Source: VBAS01 sp035318985 (GTDB lineage: Bacteria; Bacteroidota; Bacteroidia; Chitinophagales; Chitinophagaceae). Taken from it: a stretch of 20,092 bases of DNA. Both the position numbers and the translations under genes were made by a program. Position 1 is the first letter of the stretch. Each line of letters begins with the position of its first letter. The notes below the pieces were generated by a model. It saw nothing but the letters and a program-made list of their open reading frames with translations. It was not told the DNA's origin and searched no databases. The stretch lies in the NCBI GenBank assembly GCA_035318985.1, contig DATHDP010000057.1, positions 1-20,092 of the forward strand. Direction: 5' to 3'. Shown piece by piece: positions 6,322 to 14,757 of this stretch.

Positions 6322-8457
6322 ATGGCAGAATTTGATACCTCACACGTAAAAAATATTGTCTTGCTGGGCCACGCTGGCTCCGGTAAGACCACATTAGCGG
6401 AATGTATGCTCTATGAAGCGGGCATAATTACCCGCCGCGGCAGCATAGCCGAACGAAATACAACAGGAGATTACCACGAACTTGAACAAGAACGTGGTAA
6501 TTCTATTTTTAGCAAGCTCATGCACACAAAATGGCGAGGCTATAAAATAAATGTGATCGATACTCCGGGCTATGATGATTTTGTTGGCGAAGTAATTTCT
6601 GCATTAAGAGTCGCCGATATCGGGGTTATGCTTTTAAATGCTGTAATGGGTGTTGAAGTAGGAACCGATATCATCTGGGAATACACAGAGAAATTTAAAA
6701 CACCGATGATCTTTGCGGTAAATAAATTAGATGATGACAATGCTGATTACGAAAGAACAGTTCGTGAAGCAAAATCACATTTTGGAAGTAAAGTTGTTGT
6801 CGTACAGTACCCACTGCAAACAGGGGCCGGTTTTCATGAAATAGCTGATGTGTTGCGAATGACGGTGTATAAATTTAAAGATATCGGTGGCAAACCGGAA
6901 AAACTTCCTATTCCCGATGCTGAAAAAGCAAAGGCAGAAGAATTGCACAAAGAGTTGATAGAGGCTATTGCCAGTAATGATGAAAGCCTGATGGAAACAT
7001 ATTTTGATAAAGGAGAGCTTATGGAAGATGAAATGAAGATGGGATTAAAAAAAGCAATGATCAACCATGATCTGTTTCCGTTGTTTTGTTTATCCGGCGA
7101 AAGAAATATGGGAAGTGGCCGCTTGATGGGTTTTATCGACAATGTTTGCCCCAGCGCCAATGAAATGCCACCGCAAACGACCAGGAGCGGTGATAAAATT
7201 TCTTGCGAAGCAAATGGTCCTGCATGTATTTTTATTTATAAAACGATCAGCGAACCGCATGTAGGTGAATTATCTTTCTTTAAAGTTTATTCCGGTATTA
7301 TAAGAAGTGGAATGGAACTTGAAAATGAAAGCACCAATGTAACCGAAAAGATAACCCAGCTTTTTTTGGTTGAAGGAAATAAAAGAATGCCCATTCAAGA
7401 ATTGGTAGCAGGTGATATTGGTGCTACCTTAAAATTAAAAAATACCCATACCAATAATACATTACATGCAAGAGGTAAGAACTATGAATTGCCTTCGATA
7501 GAATTTCCTTCTCCTAATATGACCGTTGCTATAGAGCCTTTGAAAAAAGGGGAAGAAGAAAAGCTATCACAGGCATTGCATCAACTTAGAGAAGAAGATC
7601 CGACACTTATTGTTGAGGTTTCTCCTGAACTAAAACAAACGTTGATCCATTGCCAGGGAGATATGCATTTGGCGGTTGCAAAATGGAAAATAGAACACAG
7701 TCACAAAGTGGAAGTGAGGTTTGTAAAACCAAGAATTGCATATCGCGAAACGATCCGCAAAATGTCTGATGCAAATTACCGTCATAAGAAGCAAAGTGGT
7801 GGTGCCGGACAGTTTGGTGAAGTTTATATGAGAATAGAACCATGGCATGAAGGATTGGCTGATCCAAAAGACCTGAACATAAGAGGCCGCGATACGTACG
7901 AACTGGATTGGGGTGGCAAACTCGTTTTTTATAATTGCATTGTTGGTGGTGCTATTGACACAAGATTTTTACCATCTGTTTTGAAAGGTGTAATGGAAAA
8001 AATGCACAATGGTCCTCTTACCGGTTCCTATGCCCGTGATATACGTGTATGTGTATATGATGGAAAGATGCACCCGGTTGACAGCAATGATATCTCATTT
8101 AAGATCGCCGGTTTGCAGGCATTCCGCCAGGCATTCCAACAAGCCGATCCACAGATATTGGAACCAATTTATAAAGTTGAAGTACTTTGTCCCGATGATT
8201 TGACCGGCGCTGTAATGGGCGACCTGCAAAGCCGCCGTGCAATAGTAGAAGGAATAGATAGCGAAGGGCATTTTCAAAAAGTAATTGCAAGAGTACCTTT
8301 AGCTGAAATGGATGGTTATTCATCATCACTTCGTTCGATCACACAAGGCAGAGCAAAATTCAAGAGTGGATTTTTGGAATATGCTCCTGTGCCTTTTGAG
8401 ATACAAAGACGATTGATCGATGAACATGCTAAACATGCGAAGGAGGAATATGCTTAA
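6322..8457 (+). CDS. fusA2: EF-G2-type elongation factor G paralogue
   Basis: A 711-residue translational GTPase-family protein, EF-G sized (about 700). Domain order is complete: G domain with P-loop G16-T24 (GHAGSGKTT) and NKLD at 134-137, a domain II-like region from about 290, and domains III-V including the domain IV signature KKQSGGAGQFGEVYM. Two GTPase elements deviate from canonical EF-G. Switch I reads EQERGNSIFSKL instead of ...ERGITI..., so the conserved Thr is gone. G3 reads DTPGYDDF (80-87), with Tyr84 replacing the catalytic His. The same positions are altered in the Bacteroides EF-G2 paralogue, which, as I recall, supports translation without GTP hydrolysis during starvation. 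A canonical fusA is expected elsewhere. ATG 6322 gives MAEFDTSHVKNIVLLGH, a normal start. A perfect palindrome lies just upstream and a terminator at 8480-8508. Confidence 0.92.
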   Translation: MAEFDTSHVKNIVLLGHAGSGKTTLAECMLYEAGIITRRGSIAERNTTGDYHELEQERGNSIFSKLMHTKWRGYKINVIDTPGYDDFVGEVISALRVADIGVMLLNAVMGVEVGTDIIWEYTEKFKTPMIFAVNKLDDDNADYERTVREAKSHFGSKVVVVQYPLQTGAGFHEIADVLRMTVYKFKDIGGKPEKLPIPDAEKAKAEELHKELIEAIASNDESLMETYFDKGELMEDEMKMGLKKAMINHDLFPLFCLSGERNMGSGRLMGFIDNVCPSANEMPPQTTRSGDKISCEANGPACIFIYKTISEPHVGELSFFKVYSGIIRSGMELENESTNVTEKITQLFLVEGNKRMPIQELVAGDIGATLKLKNTHTNNTLHARGKNYELPSIEFPSPNMTVAIEPLKKGEEEKLSQALHQLREEDPTLIVEVSPELKQTLIHCQGDMHLAVAKWKIEHSHKVEVRFVKPRIAYRETIRKMSDANYRHKKQSGGAGQFGEVYMRIEPWHEGLADPKDLNIRGRDTYELDWGGKLVFYNCIVGGAIDTRFLPSVLKGVMEKMHNGPLTGSYARDIRVCVYDGKMHPVDSNDISFKIAGLQAFRQAFQQADPQILEPIYKVEVLCPDDLTGAVMGDLQSRRAIVEGIDSEGHFQKVIARVPLAEMDGYSSSLRSITQGRAKFKSGFLEYAPVPFEIQRRLIDEHAKHAKEEYA

Positions 8458-8479
8458 TTAGTTTTTTTTGTACTATAAC

Positions 8480-8508
8480 AAAAGGTGATCCTTTGGGTCA
8501 TCTTTTTT
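8480..8508 (+). terminator. Rho-independent terminator of the EF-G2 gene
   Basis: A stem formed by 8480-8491 and 8496-8506 pairs AAAAGGTGA and CC with GG and TCATCTTTT. It has one bulged T (8489), one G-U pair and a TTTG loop, and it runs into T8503-T8508. It starts 22 bases after the EF-G2 stop. Confidence 0.85.
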
Positions 8509-8560
8509 ATTTTTGAATTCTAAATAATGTGTTCGATGATTCAATATAAGTATTGATCAT

Positions 8561-10417
8561 ATGTCAAAAAAGCAAAAGATTAAATACAAAACGAAAGCAG
8601 AAAATGCTAGTGCACAAGTCAAAAACCCTGAATCTGAAAAAAGATTTAAATCAAGGAACAAAATTGATTCTGGTAATAAATTCTTTATTGATCACTGGAA
8701 ACAACTCGTCGTTTTAATCATATTAGCGATCGGGTTATATGGTCAAACCTTCAGCTTCCAATATGTGCTTGATGATAGACTAGTGATCACAAATAATAAA
8801 TTCACAGAAAAAGGAATTTCAGGAATACCTGAAATATTCAGTAACGAAAGTTTTAAGGGTAGCCTTGGCGAACAAAAAGAATTAGTTGAAGGTGGTCGCT
8901 ACCGTCCTTTAAGCATAGCTAGTTTTGCCCTGGAAAAAAGTATAACAGGAGGTAGTGCATCGGCTAGTCATCTTATCAATATCATTCTTTATACATTAAC
9001 AGGGTTATTTCTTTACCGGGTATTACTAATTCTCTTTCCAGGAAATTCGAATTTATTTATCAACGTTCCTTTTGCTGCTGCTGCATTGTTTATAGTTCAT
9101 CCTTTGCATGTAGAAGTTGTAGCCAATGTAAAAGGTCGTGATGAAATTTTTGCATTTATCGCCGAACTGGCTGTTCTTTATTTTTCCTTAAAATGGCTGC
9201 AGGAGAAAAAGGGCAGGTATCTTATTTATTCGGCAATTTGTTTTTTGCTGGGAATTTTTTCTAAAGAGAACCTTGTGACATTTCTTTTAATAGTTCCGAT
9301 AACTGCTTATTTCTTTACACATTCATCCTTAAGCGACAGAATAAAACTTACTCTACCACTTTTAGGTGCCACTTTAATTTATCTTATTATTCGCTATGCG
9401 GTACTGGGGTATATGTTCTCGGGTTCTGAAATAACCAACCTGATGAACAATCCATTTTATGGAATGGGTCTTAGTGAAAAAACAGCAACAATATTTTACA
9501 CACTTCTCCTGTATCTTAAGCTGTTAATTTATCCTCATCCACTGACACATGACTATTATCCTTATCATATTCCCATCATGCACTGGTCTGATTGGCAATC
9601 GATCCTCTCACTCATTCTTAACCTGGGATTGTTGATGTATATGGCTTTCACCTGGAAAAGGAAGTCTGTTCTTTCTTACTGCATAGCGTTCTATTTTATC
9701 ACTTTAAGTATTGTGAGCAACTTATTTATTTCGGTTGGTACTTTTATGAATGAACGTTTTCTTTACCATGCTTCACTTGGTTTTTGTATTGCCTTAAGCT
9801 GGCTTTTGATAGAAAAAATAAATACTGATCAGAAAAAGAGAATTTTAGGAAATGTGATCTTAGTTGTTGGTATGGTCGCCTTTTCAATACTTTCTTACAT
9901 AAGAATTCCCGATTGGAAAACTAATGATACACTTAATAAGGCCGCAATAAAAACTTCGTATAACAGTGCAAGAGCTAATCTTTTTTATGGTGTACTTATC
10001 TGGGAAAAAGATTATCTGACTTTGCCCAAAGATGCAAGTGCTGCAAGAAAAAAAGCACTTCTTGACTCCCTAAAGCCTTATTTTGACAAAGCACTTCAAA
10101 TTTTACCAAGTTACATATCAGCAAATTCAATGAAAGCAGGTATTGCAGGGGAATATCACAAGCTTGATAATAAACTAGAGCCATTGATCAAATCATTTGA
10201 AGAAGTAAACTTAACTGGTACTTATGAAAAATTTATAATCGACTATCTTCATTATATCAATCGACGAGTAAATAATTTGGCTGATGCAAAATTGCTTCAG
10301 GGATTTTATCAACGAATGATCCCATATTACGATGCCACTTTCAAAAACACCACTCTTCCCGGCGAATACAGATCATTATTGAAAGAAGTACAAGAAAAAA
10401 TCCCGAGCTTACAATAA
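8561..10417 (+). CDS. TMTC/DUF1736-like multispanning membrane protein (GT-C type)
   Basis: A 618-residue integral membrane protein. A 45-residue Lys-rich cytoplasmic tail precedes the first TM helix (about 48-66). The first periplasmic loop has the D71-D72 pair (YVLDDRLVI), the position of the acidic catalytic motif in GT-C glycosyltransferases, and then GGRYRPL (111-117). HPLHVEVVANVKGRDE (180-195) matches the HP-H-E-VAN--GR-D signature of the TMTC/DUF1736 family. About nine to ten further TM helices extend to about residue 450. TMTC proteins in animals are ER O-mannosyltransferases with C-terminal TPRs; bacterial members are mostly uncharacterised. Here the last 150 residues are helical with weak TPR character only. 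Likely role: transfer of a lipid-linked sugar to exported proteins or glycans (inference). It stands alone between a terminator and the psuK promoter. Confidence 0.8.
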   Translation: MSKKQKIKYKTKAENASAQVKNPESEKRFKSRNKIDSGNKFFIDHWKQLVVLIILAIGLYGQTFSFQYVLDDRLVITNNKFTEKGISGIPEIFSNESFKGSLGEQKELVEGGRYRPLSIASFALEKSITGGSASASHLINIILYTLTGLFLYRVLLILFPGNSNLFINVPFAAAALFIVHPLHVEVVANVKGRDEIFAFIAELAVLYFSLKWLQEKKGRYLIYSAICFLLGIFSKENLVTFLLIVPITAYFFTHSSLSDRIKLTLPLLGATLIYLIIRYAVLGYMFSGSEITNLMNNPFYGMGLSEKTATIFYTLLLYLKLLIYPHPLTHDYYPYHIPIMHWSDWQSILSLILNLGLLMYMAFTWKRKSVLSYCIAFYFITLSIVSNLFISVGTFMNERFLYHASLGFCIALSWLLIEKINTDQKKRILGNVILVVGMVAFSILSYIRIPDWKTNDTLNKAAIKTSYNSARANLFYGVLIWEKDYLTLPKDASAARKKALLDSLKPYFDKALQILPSYISANSMKAGIAGEYHKLDNKLEPLIKSFEEVNLTGTYEKFIIDYLHYINRRVNNLADAKLLQGFYQRMIPYYDATFKNTTLPGEYRSLLKEVQEKIPSLQ

Positions 10418-10420
10418 ATC

Positions 10421-10454
10421 TTTAGACAACTATAAATCGGTGCTCTTACATTTG
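10421..10454 (+). promoter_or_regulatory. psuK promoter, predicted leaderless
   Basis: TACATTTG at 10447-10454 is an exact Bacteroidota -7 element. TTTAG at 10421-10425, 21 bases upstream, is an imperfect -33 candidate. The psuK ATG is at 10459, only 4 bases after the box. Transcription would therefore start at or within a few bases of the start codon, leaving essentially no 5' leader. Confidence 0.6.
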
Positions 10455-10458
10455 TAAT

Positions 10459-11385
10459 ATGCCAAAACCCGTCATCTGTATCGGCGCTGCTTTTGTTGAT
10501 GAGCTATTTCACATGCAAGAGGAAATGATCATGGGGTCTACTGTACCGGCATCAGTAACTAAAACAGCTGGAGGTGTAAGCAGAAATATAGCCCATCAAT
10601 TAGCTCTGCTTGGAGTAGAAGTTCAGTTAATAACTGTATTTGGAAATGACAGTGATGGTGATTGGCTGAAACAAAGCTGCACCAATGCAGGGGTTAAGCT
10701 TGATGCATCAATAACCAAAGAAGGTCTTTCAGGAAAATATACTGCTATTCTAAATCTTGATGCTTCTTTGTTTACGGGATTTCTAACAAATGCTGCAACA
10801 AACCTGATAACATCGCAGCACTTAGAAAAACACAAGGCGTTATTACAAACCGCATCATATTTACTCGCAGATGCAAATATTTCTGTTGACGCTGGTGAAT
10901 GGTTGCTTGCTTTTACTAATGAAACAGGGATTCCATTTATACTTGAACCTGTTTCTGTTCCGCCAGCAAGAAAATTCAAAGATGTCAATCTTAGCGGACT
11001 TCATCTTGTTACTCCAAATGAAGATGAGTTGCCAGTACTTTGTTCAGAAAAAGCATTGTTCACTCAACATCAAATAGAAGAATTGATCAATAAAGGAGTG
11101 GAGAATGTTTGGTTGCATAATGGAAAACTTGGCTCTGCTATTTATAATAAACAAAGATCGATAACACTTCATGCACCGGAAATTGAAATAGTAGATTGTA
11201 CGGGAGCAGGAGATGGTTCTTTATCGGGTTTTATTTTAGGCAAAACGTTGGGTAAAGAAGATGTTGATTGTTTAAAGCTTGCTCATACTTTGTCAGCAGA
11301 AATTTTACAAGTGAATGGCGCCATCGCTACTCATTTAAACCAGGAGAAATTATTAAGCCTCGTCTCAAAATATTATCCCGACTAA
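10459..11385 (+). CDS. psuK: PfkB-family kinase, probable pseudouridine kinase
   Basis: A 308-residue ribokinase-fold sugar kinase. The N-terminal glycine pair of the substrate site is AGGVSRNIAHQL (37-48). The PfkB C-terminal signature VDCTGAGDGSLSGF (245-258) supplies the anion hole and catalytic Asp252. Substrate choice is inferred from context: the next gene is pseudouridine-5'-phosphate glycosidase, and psuK-psuG is a classic pair. PsuK phosphorylates pseudouridine to pseudouridine 5'-phosphate in the cytoplasm, salvaging modified nucleoside from RNA breakdown. The stop codon overlaps the psuG ATG by one base (TAATG at 11383-11387), so translation is probably coupled. The -7 box lies 4 bases before the ATG. 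Alone, the sequence would only support 'PfkB-family carbohydrate kinase'. Confidence 0.88.
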   Translation: MPKPVICIGAAFVDELFHMQEEMIMGSTVPASVTKTAGGVSRNIAHQLALLGVEVQLITVFGNDSDGDWLKQSCTNAGVKLDASITKEGLSGKYTAILNLDASLFTGFLTNAATNLITSQHLEKHKALLQTASYLLADANISVDAGEWLLAFTNETGIPFILEPVSVPPARKFKDVNLSGLHLVTPNEDELPVLCSEKALFTQHQIEELINKGVENVWLHNGKLGSAIYNKQRSITLHAPEIEIVDCTGAGDGSLSGFILGKTLGKEDVDCLKLAHTLSAEILQVNGAIATHLNQEKLLSLVSKYYPD

Positions 11386-12302
11386 TGCATCAATACTTAG
11401 AAATACATCCTGAAGTACAAAATGCATTAGCAGATGGCAAGCCTGTTGTTGCTTTGGAATCAACCATTATTTCTCATGGCATGCCTTACCCGCAAAATAT
11501 AAATACAGCCATCGAAGTAGAAAATATTGTTAGAAACAATGGCGCTGTGCCTGCAACCATTGCCATCTTTAATGGTAAATGCTATGCCGGATTAACTAAA
11601 GATCAATTAGAATATTTTGCTTCAGCAAAAGATGTTTGGAAAGTGAGTTTGCGGGATATGCCTTATGTGATCAGCAAAAAATTACCGGGGGCAACAACTG
11701 TTGCTGCAACCATGCGAATCGCATCAATGGCTGGTATAAAAATATTTGTTACCGGTGGGATAGGAGGCGTGCACAGATATGCAAATAAAACGATGGATGT
11801 ATCCGCAGATCTTACTGAAATGGAACAAACCTCAGTGGCGATTGTGTCAGCCGGAATAAAATCAATTCTTGATATTGGTTTAACACTTGAATATTTAGAA
11901 ACAAAAGGTATTCCAGTTGTTACCGTTGGACAAAACGAGTTCCCTAGTTTTTATTCTCGGAAAAGTGGGTTCAGCTCTCCTTTGCGTTTAGATGATGTTG
12001 ATGAAATAGCAACGATGCTACATTCAAAATGGCAAATGGGATTGAATGGCGCTGTGTTGATCGCCAATCCTCTTCCTGCTGACCAGGAAATTGTTGCTGA
12101 AGAAATGGAAGTTCATATTCAAAAAGCGTTGAATACAGCAAAGGAAAAAAAGATCAGTGGCAAGGAGGTAACCCCATTTTTATTACAATACATTTCAGAA
12201 CATACAAAAGGAGAAAGCCTTGAAGCAAATATTGCTCTAATAAAAAACAATGCAAGGCTGGGAGCGGAGTTAGCAGTCGCCTGGTCAAAAGTTCATAATT
12301 AA
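11385..12302 (+). CDS. psuG: Pseudouridine-5'-phosphate glycosidase
   Basis: Cleaves pseudouridine 5'-phosphate to uracil and ribose 5-phosphate (reversibly), completing pseudouridine catabolism after PsuK. The 305 residues match the usual family length (about 305-312). Signatures are VALESTIISHGMPYPQN (22-38), the TGGIGGVHR loop (123-131), DVSADLTE (138-145) and AGIKSILDIG (156-165). By position E25, K86, D142 and K159 correspond to the metal- and substrate-binding residues of the E. coli enzyme, with K159 the Schiff-base lysine. The frame is open upstream to 11268 inside psuK, but ATG 11385 overlaps the psuK stop and gives the family N-terminus, so it is preferred. The end overlaps the convergent ankyrin gene by 4 bases, with no terminator between them. 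Confidence 0.95.
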   Translation: MHQYLEIHPEVQNALADGKPVVALESTIISHGMPYPQNINTAIEVENIVRNNGAVPATIAIFNGKCYAGLTKDQLEYFASAKDVWKVSLRDMPYVISKKLPGATTVAATMRIASMAGIKIFVTGGIGGVHRYANKTMDVSADLTEMEQTSVAIVSAGIKSILDIGLTLEYLETKGIPVVTVGQNEFPSFYSRKSGFSSPLRLDDVDEIATMLHSKWQMGLNGAVLIANPLPADQEIVAEEMEVHIQKALNTAKEKKISGKEVTPFLLQYISEHTKGESLEANIALIKNNARLGAELAVAWSKVHN

Positions 12303-13156
12303 ATTCTTACGGCAGTTACCAGCGGCTCAGGTTCATGTACACTTAATGAAACAGCTTTATCATTAGTCATTTTAAAAATTATTTTGACAGAAGGAGCACC
12401 TGCTGGTGAAAAAGTATTTTCATCAATTTTATTCAGTTTGCGGGGAGACAAACCTTTCCTGCCTATTTGCAAAAATCCCAAGCGATGTGTGTCTACAACA
12501 AATATTTCTCCCTCGCCATCTCCGAAACGATATTCACCAGGATATTTTTTCTTTTCTTCTTCTGTTACATCTAAACTTTTAGGTTTTATATCTGCATTAC
12601 CCAAACTCTCTAAATAACTGATCACTTTGCTTACGTTGGCAGCATCAGAGGAAGAAATCTCTTTATTTTCCAATCTATTCTTTGCATGTTGTAATAATGT
12701 AATACCGTGAGGCCCGGCATGCGATTGAATGCCAGGAACAGTCTCTATGATTTCCTGCACACTTTTTAGCATGCCCATCATAGTATAAGTGAAAATATCC
12801 GGCCTTGCTCCATGACTCATTAAAAACTCAGCAATATCACGTCGACCAACATGAGAAGCTGCACCAATTGCTGTTTCCCAATCACCAAACCCCCAATCCC
12901 ACGATGCACCTGCCAATTCAGGACGTGCATTCACTAATTCTTTTACTTTATCAAAATTTCCATGTGATGCACCTACGATACCGCTCACTATATTATCATT
13001 CATACTTGGATAGCGGTAGAAAAGTGGTTCAGCAATATTTCCCGTCTCAATTTTATTGATCACAGCCTGTGCAGATGAATTGCCAAATGCAGTAATACCA
13101 ATCAATCCAAATACAGAGCTTTTAATAAAACGGCGGCGTTGATTACTGTTGTCCAT
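12299..13156 (-). CDS. Tat-exported ankyrin-repeat protein
   Basis: A 285-residue protein starting with a twin-arginine signal (QRRRFIK at 6-12, hydrophobic stretch 13-30, SSAQA cleavage region), so it is folded before export to the periplasm. Residues about 56-190 hold three to four degenerate ankyrin repeats (VGASHGNFDKVKELVNARPE, ETAIGAASHVGRRDIAEFLM, ITLLQHAKNR). A distinct C-terminal beta-rich domain of about 85 residues follows (KKYPGEYRFGDGEGEIFVV onward), similar in style to small lipocalin-like C-terminal modules of secreted proteins. The repeats suggest protein binding; no catalytic motif was seen. It lies downstream of the oxidoreductase operon on the same strand but is separated by a strong terminator, so it probably has its own promoter, with a weak candidate at complement 13184-13191. 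It converges on psuG with a 4-bp overlap. Confidence 0.8.
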   Translation of the reverse strand: MDNSNQRRRFIKSSVFGLIGITAFGNSSAQAVINKIETGNIAEPLFYRYPSMNDNIVSGIVGASHGNFDKVKELVNARPELAGASWDWGFGDWETAIGAASHVGRRDIAEFLMSHGARPDIFTYTMMGMLKSVQEIIETVPGIQSHAGPHGITLLQHAKNRLENKEISSSDAANVSKVISYLESLGNADIKPKSLDVTEEEKKKYPGEYRFGDGEGEIFVVDTHRLGFLQIGRKGLSPRKLNKIDENTFSPAGAPSVKIIFKMTNDKAVSLSVHEPEPLVTAVRI

Positions 13157-13183
13157 AGTAAAATGTTTTATGATTGATCACTA

Positions 13184-13191
13184 CCAATTTA
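13184..13191 (-). promoter_or_regulatory. Possible promoter of the ankyrin gene
   Basis: On the minus strand TAAATTGG (complement 13184-13191) is close to the -7 consensus TAnnTTTG. A TTG lies 21 bases upstream. It would place transcription start about 20 bases before the ATG at 13156. The match is imperfect. Confidence 0.3.
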
Positions 13192-13275
13192 CCGAATTAG
13201 ATACCATCATGGCAATAAGTTTCCGATAGCCGGTATTATAAACTGATAACTGAATTTTTGGTAAGTGTATTTATT

Positions 13276-13312
13276 AAAAAAGCCATCCCGGTTAAGTCGG
13301 GATGGCTTTTTT
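13276..13312 (-). terminator. Strong terminator of the oxidoreductase operon
   Basis: A perfect 15-bp stem pairs 13276-13290 (six A, then GCCATCCCG) with 13298-13312 (CGGGATGGC, then six T) around a 7-nt loop. Both arms carry A/T runs, so it can act in both directions. It lies 20 bases beyond the Gfo/Idh/MocA stop codon in the minus direction. Confidence 0.93.
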
Positions 13313-13331
13313 GAAATTAATTTCTTATCGA

Positions 13332-14753
13332 TCATGCACCTAATGTCCAGCCTTCTCTATATTGTCTTTTTACAAACTGGTTGGCTTCATCAAAATTGGT
13401 GATCTTCATATTCTTTGCATCCCACAACAATTTTTTGCGACCAAGCCACTTATCATTCCAACCTTTTCCATTTGGATTCTTCAATAAGAAACTGCGAAGT
13501 GCCAGGTTTCCAATTAAAATACTTTCTGTAAATGGTCCAGCATATTCAAACGGAGAACTTGTTTTTGCATTTCCATATCCAGCCATACAAGCATTTACCC
13601 ATTGTATGTAATGACCTTCTGGAACTCTTTTGATCGTTTCAGCAGGAAGTTTTGTTTCATTCATCAATTTAGTTGGTAATAATCTTGGATTGGCACCATA
13701 ACAATCCAACAACAGTTTTCCTTTTGTACCAACAAACATCACACCGCCATCCCAATTACCAAACGCCTCTTCTGGTAAAAGTTCATCAGGTCTTTCTGGT
13801 AATAAACCACCATCATGCCATGATACTTTTATATTTCCTTTGCCATCGGTTCTTGGATAATTCAAATGTATGATCGATGAAGCAGGGCATGCATCCGGGT
13901 TTTGCGAATCATCCCACATTTTAGCCCAGATGGTTGCAATGCTTGCTTCAACTGAATCAGGATAAAGAATTGGCAGAATGCGATAAATAGGATCCATGAT
14001 ATGACATGCCATATCACCAAGAGCTCCTGTACCATAAGACCACCAACCACGCCAGTTAAATGGAAGATATGCCGGGTTGAAATCTATTTTCGGAGCAGTC
14101 CCTAACCAAAGATCCCAATCAAGCTCTTTTGGAATTTCAAATTGACCAGTAGGAGTGGGAATACCCTGTGGCCATACAGGTCTGTTTGTCCATGCATGTG
14201 CTGTATGCACATCACCGATCAAACCTGCTTCAAAAATTTCTTTTGCTTTTCTTACACCATCGCCAGAACCACCCTGGTTACCCATTTGTGTAACCACTTT
14301 GTATTTCTTTGCAGCTTCCGTCAACATCCTTGCTTCATAAATATCATGCGTCAACGGTTTTTGTGTGTACACATGTTTGCCTAATTGCATAGCAGCGATC
14401 GTAGCAACAGCATGCGTATGATCTGGCGTTGAAATTGAACACGCATCAATATTCTTCTTTTCTTTTTCCAGCATTACTCTGAAATCCTTGTAATAAGGAG
14501 CATTCGGAAATGATTGTCTCGATTTCACAGCCTGCCTGTCGTCAACATCGCATAACGCAACAATACTTACATTAGGGCTTTTTGCAAATTCTGCGAGGTC
14601 ACTTTGCCCTTTACCGCCGGCACCTATACCGGCAATTCTTAGTTTATCACTAGGTGCAACAAAACCGCGGCCAATAACATGGCGGGGTACAATGAAGAAA
14701 CCGGCACCTGCAACAGCACTGTTTCTTATGAATTTTCTTCTTGAGTTACTCAT
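13332..14753 (-). CDS. Tat-exported Gfo/Idh/MocA-family oxidoreductase
   Basis: A 473-residue NAD(P)-dependent sugar oxidoreductase. The N-terminus has a textbook Tat motif (SRRKFIR, 4-10), a hydrophobic core and a VPRHVIGRG stretch typical of this exported subgroup. The Rossmann motif is GIGAGGKG (42-49), followed by the acidic ribose-binding CDVDD (68-72). The family EKP motif appears as QKPLTHD with K132, and GDMACH with His251 supplies the catalytic His. WRGWWSYGTGALGD is characteristic of exported members in Bacteroidota and Planctomycetota. These enzymes often retain tightly bound cofactor and oxidise/reduce sugar or keto-sugar derivatives; the substrate here is unknown. It follows the subunit 3-like gene by 41 bp and ends the operon at the 13276-13312 terminator. 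It plausibly works with the GMC dehydrogenase on the same sugar. Confidence 0.92.
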   Translation of the reverse strand: MSNSRRKFIRNSAVAGAGFFIVPRHVIGRGFVAPSDKLRIAGIGAGGKGQSDLAEFAKSPNVSIVALCDVDDRQAVKSRQSFPNAPYYKDFRVMLEKEKKNIDACSISTPDHTHAVATIAAMQLGKHVYTQKPLTHDIYEARMLTEAAKKYKVVTQMGNQGGSGDGVRKAKEIFEAGLIGDVHTAHAWTNRPVWPQGIPTPTGQFEIPKELDWDLWLGTAPKIDFNPAYLPFNWRGWWSYGTGALGDMACHIMDPIYRILPILYPDSVEASIATIWAKMWDDSQNPDACPASSIIHLNYPRTDGKGNIKVSWHDGGLLPERPDELLPEEAFGNWDGGVMFVGTKGKLLLDCYGANPRLLPTKLMNETKLPAETIKRVPEGHYIQWVNACMAGYGNAKTSSPFEYAGPFTESILIGNLALRSFLLKNPNGKGWNDKWLGRKKLLWDAKNMKITNFDEANQFVKRQYREGWTLGA

Positions 14754-14757
14754 ATAA

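Noticed and set aside
6834..8329. Minus-strand and alternate-frame ORFs inside the EF-G2 gene
   Set aside because: They have no recognisable motifs, and the EF-G2 frame is complete and conserved throughout.
11268..11384. Longer psuG frame starting inside psuK
   Set aside because: The extra residues have no family similarity, while ATG 11385 overlaps the psuK stop and gives the usual PsuG N-terminus and length.
13381..14384. Plus-strand open frames opposite the Gfo/Idh/MocA gene
   Set aside because: They are antisense shadows of a strongly supported coding region and show no domain, signal or initiation evidence.
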